NCBI GenBank assembly: GCA_030549335.1
Contig: JAUKPH010000022.1
Location: 4,079,001 to 4,143,000 of the forward strand
DNA from: Pontederia crassipes
Lineage: Eukaryota > Streptophyta > Magnoliopsida > Commelinales > Pontederiaceae
Length of the DNA: 64,000 nucleotides
Reading direction: 5' to 3'
Shown: in pieces, positions 35,750 to 47,965 of the stretch
How the letters are laid out: each line of letters begins with the position of its first letter
How positions within the stretch are numbered: position 1 is the first letter of the stretch
Made by a program: the position numbers and the translations under genes
Notes under the pieces: model-generated
The model's input: only the letters and a program-made list of their open reading frames with translations
Database searches by the model: none
What the model was told of the DNA's origin: nothing

Positions 35750-36409
35750 TACTGTAGTTATGGTATAGGTGTGGGACTAATTAAATAATATAAATTACTC
35801 TCCGTATATTTGAAATTGCTTTACGATAAATTTATTTTTTAAAATATAAAATATTTTTTAAAAATTAATTATTCTGAAAGGTTCTTCTTATACGTAATAT
35901 AAATTCTTAATATAATTAAATATATATTTGATTTCATAATTAACACATAAAGTCAATTTTTCTAATAATATAATATAGATATGAGATTAATATTATATTT
36001 TATTTTTATATAAATAATCATTAAAACTTATTTAAATAAAATTTTATTTTTAGTATCAAACACATTTTTTTTTATCAAAGTTATGAACCTTATTGATAAA
36101 AAATTAACTTCATACCGTAAGATAGCTAGGGAGATTATAAATTCATTTTTTATAGTCCCACTCTTGCCTTTTGATTTTGTAAATTTCAAATGTAGGACTA
36201 AAGTAAATGACACGGATAATAGTTTTGAATTTATTGTCAAATTTCAAATTTTATATTATTTATTTAAATAATGTATATTATCATATATAAAATTATTTAG
36301 ACATTATGTAAAACATTTTGCCTAAAAATAATTATCTAAACAAACGCCAATTATTTAGATTTTGTTAAAAATTTTAATGCAATTAAGACATAATTTTAAC
36401 ACCACTTTC

Positions 36410-36480
36410 TCCTAAGACTTCTTTCCTTTTAATCTATTTAAAAGGAAAGAAGTCTATTTAGAAGGAAAGAAGTCTTAGGA
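36410..36480. repeat. Perfect 19-bp inverted repeat with an extra internal copy
   Basis: TCCTAAGACTTCTTTCCTT (36410-36428) is exactly inverted at 36462-36480. Between them a shorter third copy, AAAAGGAAAGAAGTC, ends at 36453, so two alternative hairpins are possible. Confidence 0.85.
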
Positions 36481-36796
36481 CAAATTATTTAAGTAATAAA
36501 ACTTTGTCTTAACTAAATTAATTTTTTTGACAATATCTAAATAATTTTAAACTTGTTGGAGTAGGTATTGTTAGATAAATACATTGCATAATATTTGAAT
36601 AATGTTATATTCTAGATATGATAGATAATATATTATGTAAATTGTTAGACTAAATAATAAATATATTTAAACTAATTATTTTTTTTATTTTTGTCCCACA
36701 TTTCAAATTTGCAACATCAAAAGAGACGATTAAGACTACAAAAGAGGGAGAATTTGTAATATTGATAGTTGTCGGATGTAGTCGATATTTAATCAA

Positions 36797-38273
36797 GGGT
36801 TATTTTCATAAACCACCTCTAAACTATCAAAATTTTTCACATCTAACCCAAAATATCGAATTTATTTTTTTAGATCCCTAAACTATTATAATTTTTTCAG
36901 TTTGATCCTTCCGTCGACTCCTGTCAAATTTTTCATTAACTTTGTTATGAAAAGTCAAAATTATCCCTCCATCGATAACACATTAAAACAATAAAAAAGT
37001 AGATTTCTCCGGTCACATCGCATCGAGGGGGGAGGGGGGGTTGCCCACTTGTGACTGACGAAGCGAAGGCCGTCGGTCACAGCAAGGGGCGAGACCCGCC
37101 AGCTGCGACGCGACCAGCAACAGTCGCCAATTGCAACCGGCGAGCGGGGGAAAGAGGGGGATGGCCCCCCATGCGACTAATGACCTTTGACGATCGCAAC
37201 AGGGGGAAACCCCCTCCCCGCCCTGCGACACGATCGGCGCCGGTTGTCGGTTGCAACCAGCACACGCAGGGGGAAAGGGCGGTGGGGGGGGGGGGGGTGG
37301 GGGCTGCTATGACCGACGACGGTCGCAGTCGGCCCACGCAGGGGGAAAGAAAGGGGATCATCGTGGATCGCAATCGACGGTTGTCGATTGCGTCGCAGCA
37401 GGGGGTAACCCTCCCTTTTTCCTGTGCCAACGCGCGCAGGGAAAGGGGGTGGGGGGTGCTCGCTCCTTCGCTGTGATCGGTTAAGGTCGTCGCCATCGCA
37501 GAGGAGGGCGACCCCCTGTGTATTGGCTGCGACCAACGATCATTGCCGATCGCGTCACGGTAGGGGGGTCGCCCTCTGTGTGTCACCCTCCTCGCCGACA
37601 CGTGCAAGGAAGAAGGGCGGGGGTCGGCCCTTGCTGCGATCCTTCGACGTGAAGATTGCAAAAGAAGGGTGACCCGCTTTTCGCTGGTCACAACAGAGGG
37701 TGACCCCCCTTTTCATACGTCCATCGAAATAGGGGAAAGGGAGGGGGGTCGCCACCTACTGCGACGTGACCCCCCTCTTTCCCTTGCACCGATGCTCAGG
37801 AAAGTGGGGCAGGGGGATCACCACCCACTGCGCCCATCGAAGGTCGCCAGCATCACAGCAAGGGGGGATGACCCCCCTCGCGCACCGGCTACGGCCATTG
37901 ACGGTCACCGAGCGCGTTGCAGCAGGGGGCGACCCCCTTTCCCCTACGCCGATACTCGCTGGGAAAGAGGGGGGGGGGGGGGGGGGCACCCCTTGCTACG
38001 ACCCTCTGGAATGAAAGTCGCATAAGGAGGGGGGAGGGGGTGACCCCCTTTTCAGCAAAGCATTTGCCGATGACATCAGAGGAGGGAGATGAAGGGTAAT
38101 TTTGAATTTCGTAAATGGAAAAAACCGAACATAAAAGAAAAGTTGATAGAAGTCGATGAAATGATCAAATTGGAAAAATTGTAATAGTTTAGGAGTCCAA
38201 AAAAATAAGTTCATAGTTTGGGATTATGTGTGAAAAATCGTGATAGTTTAGAGGTGGTTTCTGGAAATAACTT
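36797..38273. mobile_element. Mutator-like element with GC-rich interior (Pack-MULE-like)
   Basis: Terminal inverted repeats of roughly 170-200 bp begin GGGTTATTTTCATAAACC on the left and AAGTTATTTCCAGAAACC on the right in reverse. Perfect 9-bp target duplications TTTAATCAA lie at 36788-36796 and 38274-38282. The AT-rich ends enclose about 1.05 kb of very GC-rich DNA (37015-38065). It is the same family as 6323-6847, which lacks such a core. No transposase is seen, so it depends on another element for movement. Confidence 0.88.
37015..38065. repeat. GC-rich degenerate minisatellite core of the Mutator-like element
   Basis: Units of about 90-120 bp recur. Each combines a G-run, a GGGTGACCCCC-type palindrome, a CCTTTCCC-like tract, a GCACCGACGC-like tract, GGGAAAGGGGG and a TGCTGCGACC-like tract. 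Frames up to 204 codons (minus strand, 37077-37691) stay open because stops are rare in such DNA. They are rich in Arg, Pro and Gly and shift register between units, so I do not call genes. Confidence 0.6.
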
Positions 38274-38282
38274 TTTAATCAA

Positions 38283-38629
38283 TAAAGCTCATAACTTTAA
38301 TCAAAGATATTTGGCTCATAACTTATGACAAATAATGTTGGGATAATAATACTCATCATCATCCATTTATAAATAATATTAAAATAAATAATAATATTTT
38401 ATTATAATTATAACTATTGAGACTGAAAAATGTAATAATATTTTTTAAGCATAACCACAAAAGATAATGAAATATCTCATAAGTTAAAATAATATATATA
38501 TTTATTTAGATTAAATATTTGATTATTTAAATTTAAAATACTTTATTTAAATAGTTAACTCATTTGTTGGTTTCATTTATTATGCTCATCAAAATTTAGT
38601 GTCCCAACAACTTTTCAAGGCATAGCTAA

Positions 38630-38665
<36 letters not shown>

Positions 38666-38739
38666 CATATTTCTCTCATATAATTATTTGTTTGATAACA
38701 TCATATATATTATCTATATTTATATTTATCTATGTATAA
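38283..38739. other. AT-rich spacer with (TA)n run
   Basis: Nothing but low-complexity AT-rich sequence and a (TA)n run at 38633-38663. Confidence 0.5.
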
Positions 38740-39982
38740 ATAAAAGTTTACCTCTCAAATCCAGCAGTTTGGTCGTTGGGTCTAGACGCAAGCGACAGAT
38801 CCGGTTGTGAAGTGGCCCGATCGACCACCCTACACGATTGATTGCCCTATGGCCACTTGGCGGCCTGATCGACTGCCTGACGGCTAGTTCCAGCCGCTCG
38901 ACGACCAGATTCGACCTCTTAGTGGCTCGATCCAATCGTCGATAGTCCGATCTAATGGCAGGTGGCCGGATCGGCTGCTCCACGGCTAGATCCGGCCCCT
39001 GAGGGCCTCTCCTGCGCATCCTTTCTCTCTCGGTTCAGGCGACCTATGATTCTGACGGGCCCATGGCTCTCATTTACGGTCGCTTGGTGGCCAGCTCCAA
39101 CCTCCCTCTCCCTCTCTCTCAACAAGATCGACTGACAGTCGATCGATTTATTTTTACATTTTAAAAAAGATTTCCGACGGGCAAACCCATCAAAAACTTT
39201 GACAGATGAGTAGGCCCAGTCGAAACTTTTGATGACGATTCTGACAACCTCCGACCCTCTCCCTCTCTCTCTCCGTCTCAGATCCCGCTACCTAGTGGCC
39301 GGATCCGACTGCCTGTGGCCAAGTCCAACCGCCTAACCATCGGATCTTGGTGCATGTGATGGATGCAGCTGCCAGACGGCTCGATCAGCCACCCTATGAT
39401 TGCTGCCAGGCAGCCCATTTCGGCCGCATGTTGGCTCGATCGGCCGATGACCGGACTCGGCCACTTAGTGGCCCAATCAGACTGTTGGTGGCCCGATCCA
39501 GTGGCAAGCGGCCAAATTGGCCACTCCACGACTGGATCCGACCGCGTGAGAGCCTCTCCCCCATGTCCTCTCTCTCTCTCGACTTCGACGACCTATGATT
39601 CCGATGGCCCAACCGCCCTGTGATCGCCTCCAGGCAGCCCGATCATTTCGGCCGCATCGGCCGGATCCGGCTTCTTAGTGGCCCGATCCGATGGCAAGCG
39701 GCCAAATTGGCCACTTTGCAGCTGGATCCGACTGCGTGAGAGCCTCTTCCCCACGTCCTCTCTCTCTCTCTCTCTCTCTCTCTCGCTCTCTCTCTCTCGG
39801 CTTCGACAAACTATGATTGTAGCGGGCAGCCATTGTGATCGCTGCCAAGCAGCCAAATCATTTCGGCCGCATGTTGGTTTGATCGGCCGATGGTCACTCC
39901 ACGGCTGGATCCAACCACGTGAGAGCCTCTCCCCCACGTCCTCTCTCGACTTCGACAACCTATGATTTTCGGCGGGCCCGCG
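38740..39982. mobile_element. CACTA-type element, left part
   Basis: GC-richer sequence full of TGGCCCGATC/GATCCGGCC words and CT-rich tracts, with short stretches like GACGGGCAAACCCATC that also occur in the part at 47966-48421. No CACTA terminus is seen at the left, so the end appears truncated. Three tandem units of about 185-190 bp, marked by GTGAGAGCCTCT(C/T)CC at 39546, 39736 and 39919, make up its right portion. The gypsy element starts at 39983. Confidence 0.55.
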
Positions 39983-40853
39983 TGTCACCCCTCTCCTTAG
40001 GAAGACATGTTAGGACATGGCGGGTGGCGCTAACGAGCACCGGGCACCCTCTATAAGTGCACCGGTCGACCATTATGTGAGACGTGCCACCTAAGGGCCA
40101 TGTCCATCCCAAAATGCAGTGGGGACATCGTGGGACCAGAGCAACTAGATCCCGATGATCAGGCATCGAGCAGGAGGCTTGATAGAAGATCCCAAGAGGA
40201 GTGGGATGAGCAGAAGTCATCTGGGACGATGGGGTGTGCCCGGTGCACATGTGGCATGTACCAAATGTCCACTTTGGCATTCTGAGATGGTTACATCTCA
40301 CGATCAAATTGACTCGTCTCATTCACTCCTCCGAAGGAAGGAAGTCACGAGGAGGTCATCGGCCAGAGAATTCTATGATGATGACAGTTGGTGGGAGTGT
40401 GCAATTATAACCACCATGGCGCTAAGCGAGTGGTGGCGGATGGGCATAACACTTGAGTGGGAAGCTCGTGGGTGTTCTGCATGGACAACGATGATCAAAT
40501 GATAGGAGGATGGAGGGAGGGGCCGCATAGGGGTTTTGGTGCGAACCGGCGCCATGGAGGGGTGCCCGATTGTGTGGGCGGTTGTTTGTATTTGGATTAT
40601 GGGACGACAGTTGGTCCTCCCCTCCCTGTATAAATACATGTACTCATCCTAGTTTTGAATATGAGGGAAAATGCACATTGCTTTCCCCTTACTTCTATAT
40701 TCTTCTATATTGTACTTGAGCGATTCTTTGTATGACTTCAACGAGTAGTTAGTCCTATCGACATTTCCGAGTGAGAGGCTGACTTAAACATTTCAAGTAA
40801 GGAGTGTTAAGGCCGCACACCACTATCTCTAAGAGGAGATTAAGGGTGTGACA
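39983..40853 (+). repeat. 5' LTR of the gypsy element
   Basis: It pairs with 47056-47965. A TATAAATAC box lies at 40629 on the plus strand. Its ends TGTCACC and GGTGTGACA are short inverted repeats of each other. Confidence 0.9.
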
Positions 40854-40857
40854 TTTG

Positions 40858-40869
40858 TGGTATTAGAGC
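40858..40869 (+). other. Primer binding site, degenerate
   Basis: TGGTATTAGAGC differs at one base (C to T) from the standard initiator-Met site and lies four bases after the LTR. Confidence 0.8.
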
Positions 40870-40882
40870 ACGAGTTGGTACA

Positions 40883-42162
40883 ATGGTAGAGGAGAACAAG
40901 GGACCGGTGACGCGCGGACGCTAGTTGGAGACCAATGCAGCCACAAGCGGTGGTGGCATTGACAATGGCAGAGGGGAGAAGAAAACATCCACTGACCCCT
41001 TGACTTATCTTGAGAGGCACATAGACCTATTGGATCATAACCTCCAAGGCACAAACATGGCGGTCCGCAACCTTGAGATGGTTATGGTTCAGCAGGGCTT
41101 GGCCATTAAAGAAGGGCGGTTGGTGCCATTGAAGAAGGGTGGTCGGCGGCTGAACTACAGATATCAAAGTTGAAGTCTTTGGAGGAGGCTATGGAGGTTA
41201 GAATGAAGGCAATGGAGGCTGACATTCCACTCGTCCGTAGTCACCTAATGAACTCCGATGGTCTACAGGCAAGAACGGCCGTGCCCAAGTTCATGGGGCC
41301 TGAACCTAAGAAGTATGATGGGGCACGAGAGGTGACGGCCATCGATGACTTCTTATGGCGCCTGGCAAAGGGCTTCAAGATGAGCAAAATCACAATGAAG
41401 AAGAACCAAATAGACATGGCCGTGCGGTACCTAGCGGAGGACACACTACTATGGCGGCGGCGGATGGAGGAGGAAGTGGCCAAAGGGAAGATCATGATCG
41501 ACACTTGGAAAACCTTCACCAAAGAATTGAAGAAGCAGTTCTATCCTAGGAATGCCCAAGAAGTTGCCATGAATAAACTCACAACACTAGGGCACCAGCT
41601 CGGTTAAGGAGTATATCGAGCGGTTCTAGCGCCTAATGCTAGAGATGACGAGCACCATGGATGAGAGGACATGGGTCTTTCTTCTTGAAGAGACTCAAAC
41701 TGTGGGCCATTAGGAGGTCAAGAGGCAGAAGGTGACTACCATCAAAGAAACCTTGGCGGTGGCTAAGGCCCTCATCGAGTTCACGGCCAATCGGGACCTT
41801 AGTGTGGCCAAGGACAAAGGCAAACCTGAGGACAACGGGTGTGCCTACAGGAAGAAGGCCGAGAAGAAAGAGAAAAAGGAGAAGGACAAGAAGGCTACGA
41901 AGACTGTAAAAGGGGATTCCAAGAAAGCAATGAAGTGCTATGTGTGTGGGGGCACATTATGCTAGAGAGTCCAACCGGTGGGCGAGCCTGGCTGCTATGG
42001 CATCTACTTCAGAGGAGGAAGAAGGCATGGCACACATGGGGTCCATAATGGCCCTGACTACGGTGGCAGCCACTCTACCTACCAAAGGCATCAAGAAGGC
42101 TACGAGGGGACTTATGTTTGCAGAGGCAACCTGAACGGCCATGCCACGGCCGCTTTGGTGGA
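40883..42162 (+). pseudogene. Gypsy gag, zinc knuckle and start of protease
   Basis: An ATG at 40883 is followed by a stop at 40921. Gag then continues in pieces (40925-41173 and 41170-41607), with capsid signatures KFMGPEPKKYDGAREV and DTWKTFTKELKKQFYP. A lysine-rich linker (41840-41930) precedes the zinc knuckle, where CYVCGG at 41938 is followed by a frame change and a HYARES reading. The protease starts (NGHATAALVD) and is cut at 42162 by the solo LTR. Confidence 0.85.
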
Positions 42163-44039
42163 TGATGCGTTGAAATGATGTAGCAAAATAAAATCGCTAA
42201 CAAGTGCACTAGTCGCTCAAGTAATATAGTAAATAGGAGTAAAGAGTGTCGAACCCACGAGGAATATTATTAATTCAATATCTAAATTTATAAATTAATA
42301 AGAGAACAAAAACATAGATTTTGGAAAAGGTTTTGTAAAAATAAAGGAAATAAGATAAAGATAAGATAATGGTGTTGAAGTTAGGCCTTAGGATGAAAAT
42401 AGATCAGGATAAATATTTGAACCATAAAAGATAAATTTAATCTTTAAAGATGGATTAGAGTCTCCCCAAATTATTAACTTGACATAATTAAATTGTGGTC
42501 TCTACAAACTGGCATCCCCCCAATCTAAGTATGCAAATTAAACTATCTTAATTTAATAAAACTTGAAGTCTCCACAAACTGGCATCCCATCAAATCATAT
42601 TAAAATTAAGATGCATTAAATTGGATTCCCTAGACTATTAATCACTCCACAAACTGGTATAGATTAACAGACCACACAAATTTAATTCTCCACACACTAA
42701 TTATCAAATTTGTGTCAATTATTAATTTCAAATAAAATCAATTAAATTAATTAATAAATTCTGAAATTAAATAGTCCACAAACTGGTAATTACTCAACTC
42801 AAAAATTCAATTAATTAAATCGAAAGCACTAAGCACAATTAACTAATTGATCAAAAAAGATTAAAACAAATAATGTAGGGTCCAAATAGTTTCCCTTCAA
42901 TAATAATTTCATAAAATGAAATAAATAGAAATATGGAGTTCATCCTAGAAATTCTGGAGAGATAATAAAACATGAATTATAAAAATTGGAAGAATTACAC
43001 CCAAATAGATAAAAGTCGAAGTTTCGGATCACGGGCAGACAGTTGGGCAGCCTCTCGGACTTGATCAGGGTCGCGATCAACTTCCAGCCATCACACCTCT
43101 CTCCTTTCGATTGTAGCCTGCAGAGCTCACGACTCAACTGTGGAAGAAACCTGAACTTCAGAGCACCCCTTGAAATGACGGATTCTTCACGTATTTATAG
43201 GTGCGGACGGCCTTTAATTTGATCCCGGCCGTAACATCGTACGGCTGGATTTAAATCTACGGGATAAACTCGGCCAAAAATGATAATTCTTCTAACTATT
43301 ACGCCCAAAAGATAAATCCTTTTATCTTTACCCCCTTTGAATCTCGGCCAAAATGAAACTCTTTTATCTTTACGCCCTTTGAGATAAATCCTTTTACTCC
43401 CTTCGAATCTCGGCCGTAAGGAAGACCTCTTATCATCACCCCCTTCAAATCTCGGCCAAAACAAAGAGGAGTCCTTATCATTACCCTCTCCAAATCTCGG
43501 CCAAAACGGAGATTTCCTTGCCATTACGCCCAAAAAGATAACTATCATTTTATCTTTACTCCCTTCATATCTTGACCAAAATGATAAACAATTCATATCT
43601 TTACACCTTTCCATTATGCCTTCACATCTTCTAATTTTGGCCAAAACGATGAGTTTTCTTTCCGTTACCCCCTCCAAATCTCGACCAAAACAGACTTCTT
43701 CTTGTAATATCGGCCAAAACGAAGAAGAGTCTTTTAACGTTATGCCCAAAACTCAAGTTGCATTCGTTTTTCCCCCAACGAAGTAAGATGTAACTTATTC
43801 AACCATGAGATCATCTCGGCCGAAATTTAATTCTTTACGGCCGAGTCATATTGCCTGCAAAATAATTATAAGAATTAAGTAAATCCCTCTTCGATTAAAA
43901 TATTCAAAACATTAATAATCAAAATCGATAAATCCGGAATTACGACTAAAAGTGACTAAAAATGATGCATTCCATGAACAAATTACAGAAAAATTAATTA
44001 AAATAATAAATTAAAATATGTTGTATTTTGCATGCATCA
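42163..44039 (-). mobile_element. Solo LTR nested in the gypsy protease
   Basis: Ends TGATGCGTTG and TGCATGCATCA lie between perfect GTGGA duplications (42158-42162 and 44040-44044). It is the reverse-oriented relative of 17936-19506: on the minus strand the TATA box CTATAAATACG is at about 43200, and the end carrying CAAGTGCACTAGTCG matches. Internal direct repeats include ACAAACTGGCAT at 42505-42790 and AATCTCGGCCAAAA at 43260-43720. The 184-codon frame over the latter is an artefact. Confidence 0.88.
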
Positions 44040-46790
44040 GTGGACATGGACGCCACTCACAACTTTATGTCCTTGTAGGAGGCTGCATGCCTAGGAATCA
44101 CCTACATCAAGGAACCAGGCTTGATTAAGACAATCAATGCCTTGTCTCATCCCATCCATGGAGTAGCAAAGGATGTGGCCATCCAAATTGGCAATTGGGA
44201 AGGAGCGATCAATGTCACCATTGTGACAATGGACGATCATAAATTTGTGTTGGGCATGAAATTCATGGACAGATTCAAGGAGGTAAGAATCACTCACAAG
44301 GGCTTGTGTTGCTATCCCAGGACGCGTCCCATGAAGTGGCCCTCACAAGGGCAAGCGTGAAATCTCGCATGCTCTCGACCATGCAACTAGGCAAGGGGCT
44401 GCGCAAGGGCGAGGTCACGTATCTGGCGACCCTCAAATTGAACAAGGATGAGCAGGTGGGACACGACGCGCCAGAGGAGGTCCGGAGGATGTGATGCCCT
44501 CGGAGTTGCCTCAGGAGCTCCCCCCCACCGCCCCCACCCCCTCCCCCGTGACATCGTTGGCACCCGACGTGGGGCCATACCGCATGGAACCCCTAGAACT
44601 TGAAGAGCTTCGCAAGCAACTAGGGGAGTTGCTCAAGGTCGGATTCATAAGGCCTTCAAAGGCACCAGAAGAAACATGATGGGTCTTTGTGTATGTGCAT
44701 AGACTATAGAACACTCAACAAGTTGCTTTGATAGAGGATCTCTTTGATCGCCTTGGGAAGGCCAGGGTGTTCTAGAGGTAGCAGGTTTGGATTGCAAAGG
44801 GAGATGAAGAAAAGACCACATGTGTGACTAGGTATGGGTCTTATGAATTCCTTGTCATACCCTTTGGCCTTACAAATGAACCAGCCACCTTTTGTACCCT
44901 AATGAATAAGATATTCCACCCACTATTGGACAAATGTGTGGTGGTCTATCTTGATGACATTGTTGTGTACTCCAAGAACCTTGCAGATCACCTGAAGCAC
45001 CTAGAGGAGGTCTTCAAGTTGCTCCGGGCAAATGAGCTTTTCATCAAGTTGGAGAAGTGCACCTTTGCACAGCCAGAGGTGATGTTCTTGGGCATAGGAT
45101 CAGTACTGGGATGATAAGCATGGATGAGGCTAAGGTCCACGCCATCCTAGATTGGCGGCCACCCTCAAGTGTACCGGAGCTACGGTCATTCCTAGGGTTG
45201 AATAATTACTAACAGAGGTTCATGGAGGCCATTCCAGACACACGACACCCCTCACAGACCCCTAGGACGTGAAGTGGCTCTGGACAGACCAGTGCCGGCG
45301 GCCTTCGACGAAGTGAAGAACTCCATGGCCGTGGCGTGCCATGCCTGGGCCTGCCAAAGGCTGGCCCTTTGAAGTGCACACCAACTCATCCGACTATGCC
45401 TTGGGTGGTGTCCTCATGCAGGGGGGACACCCTGTGGCCTAGGAGAATCGGATGTTCAATGATGTTGAGCATCAGTATGCAGTGCACAACAAAGAGATGG
45501 CGGCCATAGTGCACTACCTACGGACATGGAGACACTACCTCCTTGGGAGTGCGTCCATAGTGAAGACGGACAATGTGGCGACTTCTTACTTCCAGAACCA
45601 GAAGAAGCTCAGTCCCAAGCAAGCAAGATGGTAGGAATTTTTGGCCGAGTTTGAGTATAGCATGGAGTACAGGATCGGGCACACCAATGTAGTGGTTGAC
45701 GCCCTGAGTCGCAAGGCACGATTGGCGACAATCAGTGCGGTCAAGATGGACTTCTAGGATTAGATCAGCGAGGGACTAAATCAGGATGCCAAGTCCATGG
45801 AATTGCTTCACATGATTGAGGAGGGCAAGACAAGGAGGTTTTGGATGGAGGATGGCCTATTGTTCACAATAGGGCGGCAAATGTACATCCCAAGGTGGGA
45901 CGGCCTTCTACGCCAAGTATTGAAGGATTGCCATGATTCCAAATGGGTAGACACCCGAGCATGGCCCAAACTTTGGCTCTAGTAGAGGATGCCTACTTCT
46001 GGCCATAGATGGCCGAGGATGTGGATGCGTATGTGCGGACGTGCCTGAAGTGCTAGCAGGACAAATTGGAGCAGCGATCGACATGGTTGCTTGAACCTCT
46101 GCCCATCCTAAAACGGCCATGGCAGATGGTTACGATGGACTTCATTTCTGCCCTACCAAAGTTTGAAGGATTTGGGTCAATCCTAGTGGTGATTGACAAG
46201 TTCTCCAAGTATGGGACCTTTGTTCCAACACCGAAGCACTGCACGACTGAGGAGGTGGCATGATTGTTTGTGAAGAATGTGGTGAATATTGGGGCATGCC
46301 CGAGGTCATTATTTGTGACCATGACCCTTGGTTCACGGGGTATTTTTGGAGGGAGTTGTTCAAAGTCCGGGGTCCGAGCTCCATTTCTCAACAGCCTTCT
46401 ACCCTCAGACGGATGACCAAACCAAGCATGTGAACCATCTACTAGAGATCTACCTGCGACATTTTGTGGCCGCAAACCAAGGAGACTGGGCCAAACTCTT
46501 GGATGTGGTTCAGTTCTCCTACAACCTTCAGAGAAGTGAAGGCACTCAGTATAGTGCCTTCGAGATTGTCACAGGGTGCCAGCCTTGACCATGGACGCAA
46601 TAGCAACTAGGTATGTAGGAAAGTGCCCAATTGCATTCCACATGGCTTGGGGATGGCAGGACAATGTGGAGGTGTCCAAGGCCATCCTAAACAAGGCAAT
46701 GCGAAAAATGAATATGATTGCTGACAAGAATCGACGGCATGTGGAGTTTCAAGTTGGGGATAGAGTGCTAGTTAAGTTGAGGACATGAAT
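44040..46790 (+). pseudogene. Gypsy protease end, reverse transcriptase, RNase H, integrase
   Basis: After the nested LTR the protease resumes (MDATHNFMS), followed by FVLGMKFMDRF. Reverse transcriptase includes [30 protein letters not shown] and the catalytic VVYLDDIVVYSKN at about 44940, intact in a local frame. RNase H follows (SDYALGGVLMQGG, NKEMAAIVHYLRTWRHYLLG, VVVDALSRK). Integrase pieces are VTMDFISALPKFEGF and LVVIDKFSKYGTF, with later parts in other frames. FQVGDRVLVKLRT near 46750 marks the integrase C-terminal region. Frames change and stops recur. I see no certain chromodomain before the 3' LTR. Confidence 0.88.
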
Positions 46791-47055
46791 AGTTCAAGGC
46801 CCTCCGCAATCTACATCAAGGATTATTGAGAAGGTATGAAGGTCTTTTTGTCATCACCAAGAGAATAAGCAATGTAGCCTATCTCCTTCGATACTTGTAG
46901 CAGTTACATCCTATTCAATATGTTGAAAAGGTTTCATGAAGACTCTAAAGACCCCTGAAGGGTGAGGGATGACCGTGGCATGGTCAATGACATGGGTGCA
47001 CTCTAAGGGCAAAGATGGGTCACCGAGGTCGGAAACCCCTTTGGTGGAGGAGAAT

Positions 47056-47965
47056 TGTCACCACTCTCCTTAGGAAGAAATGTTAGGACATGGTGGGTGG
47101 TGCTGACGAGCACAAGGCACCCGCTATACGTGCACCGGTCGGCCGTTATGTAAGGCGCGCCACCTATGGGACATATCCGTCCTAGGAAGCAGTCCAGAGG
47201 AACTACATCCTGACGATCAGACATCGAGCAAGAGGCTTGACAGAACATCCTAGGTGGAGTGGGATGAGCAAAAGTCATCTGGGACGATGGGGTATGCTCG
47301 ACGCAAGTGGCATGTACCGAATGCCCACTTTGGCATTCTGGGATGTTTACATCCTAGGATCAAAGCGACTCATCCCAACCACTCCTCAGGAGGAAGGAAG
47401 TCACAAGGATGTCATTGGTTGGAGGAATTCTCAGGCAGGAGAATTCTTGGATGACGATAGTTGGCGGGAGTGGCGATTATAACCGCCATGGTGCCAAGTG
47501 AGCGATGGATGGGCATAACACTAGAGCAAGAGGCTCGCGGGTGTTCTGCAGGGCCAACAATGAGCAGACGATAGGAGGATGGTGGGAGAGTCATCGAGGC
47601 ATTGTGCTTCAGGTAGGAAGGTCGTGGGGCCGCATAGGGGTTTTGGTGCAAACTGACACCACGGAGGGGCGCCCAGTTGTGTGGATGGTTGTTTGTATTT
47701 GAATTATGAGATGACAATTGGTCATCCCCTTCCTGTATAAATACATGTACTCGTCCTAGTTTTGAATATGAGTGAAAATGCACATTGCTTTCCCCTTACT
47801 TCTGTGTTCTTCTATATTGTACTTGAGCGATTCTTTGTGAGAGTCCACGAATGAGCGATTAAGTGTCTGTCGACATTTTTCAAGTGAGAGACTGACTTAA
47901 ATTTTCAAGTAGGGAGTGTTAAGGATGCACATCACTATCTCTAAGAGGAGATTAAGGGTGTGACA
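47056..47965 (+). repeat. 3' LTR of the gypsy element
   Basis: A polypurine-like GGTGGAGGAGAAT immediately precedes TGTCACC. The LTR aligns along its length with 39983-40853, with scattered substitutions and small gaps. Confidence 0.9.

Larger units (their letters stand above)
39983..47965 (+). mobile_element. Full-length Ty3/gypsy element, with a nested solo LTR
   Basis: LTRs 39983-40853 and 47056-47965 both open TGTCACC(C/A)CTCTCCTTAGG and end AAGGGTGTGACA. The order gag, zinc knuckle, protease, reverse transcriptase, RNase H, integrase is that of Ty3/gypsy. A 1.88-kb solo LTR of another family splits the protease. Many stops make it inactive. I found no clear target duplication. It sits inside a CACTA element, whose sequence resumes at 47966. 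Confidence 0.9.

Noticed and set aside
37051-38099. Long overlapping frames on both strands (up to 204 codons)
   Set aside because: GC-rich repeat DNA with few stops; every register is open, composition is Arg/Pro/Gly and no domain is seen.
43195-43749. 184-codon minus-strand frame with repeated FWPRFEGG-like text
   Set aside because: It is caused by AATCTCGGCCAAAA direct repeats inside a solo LTR.
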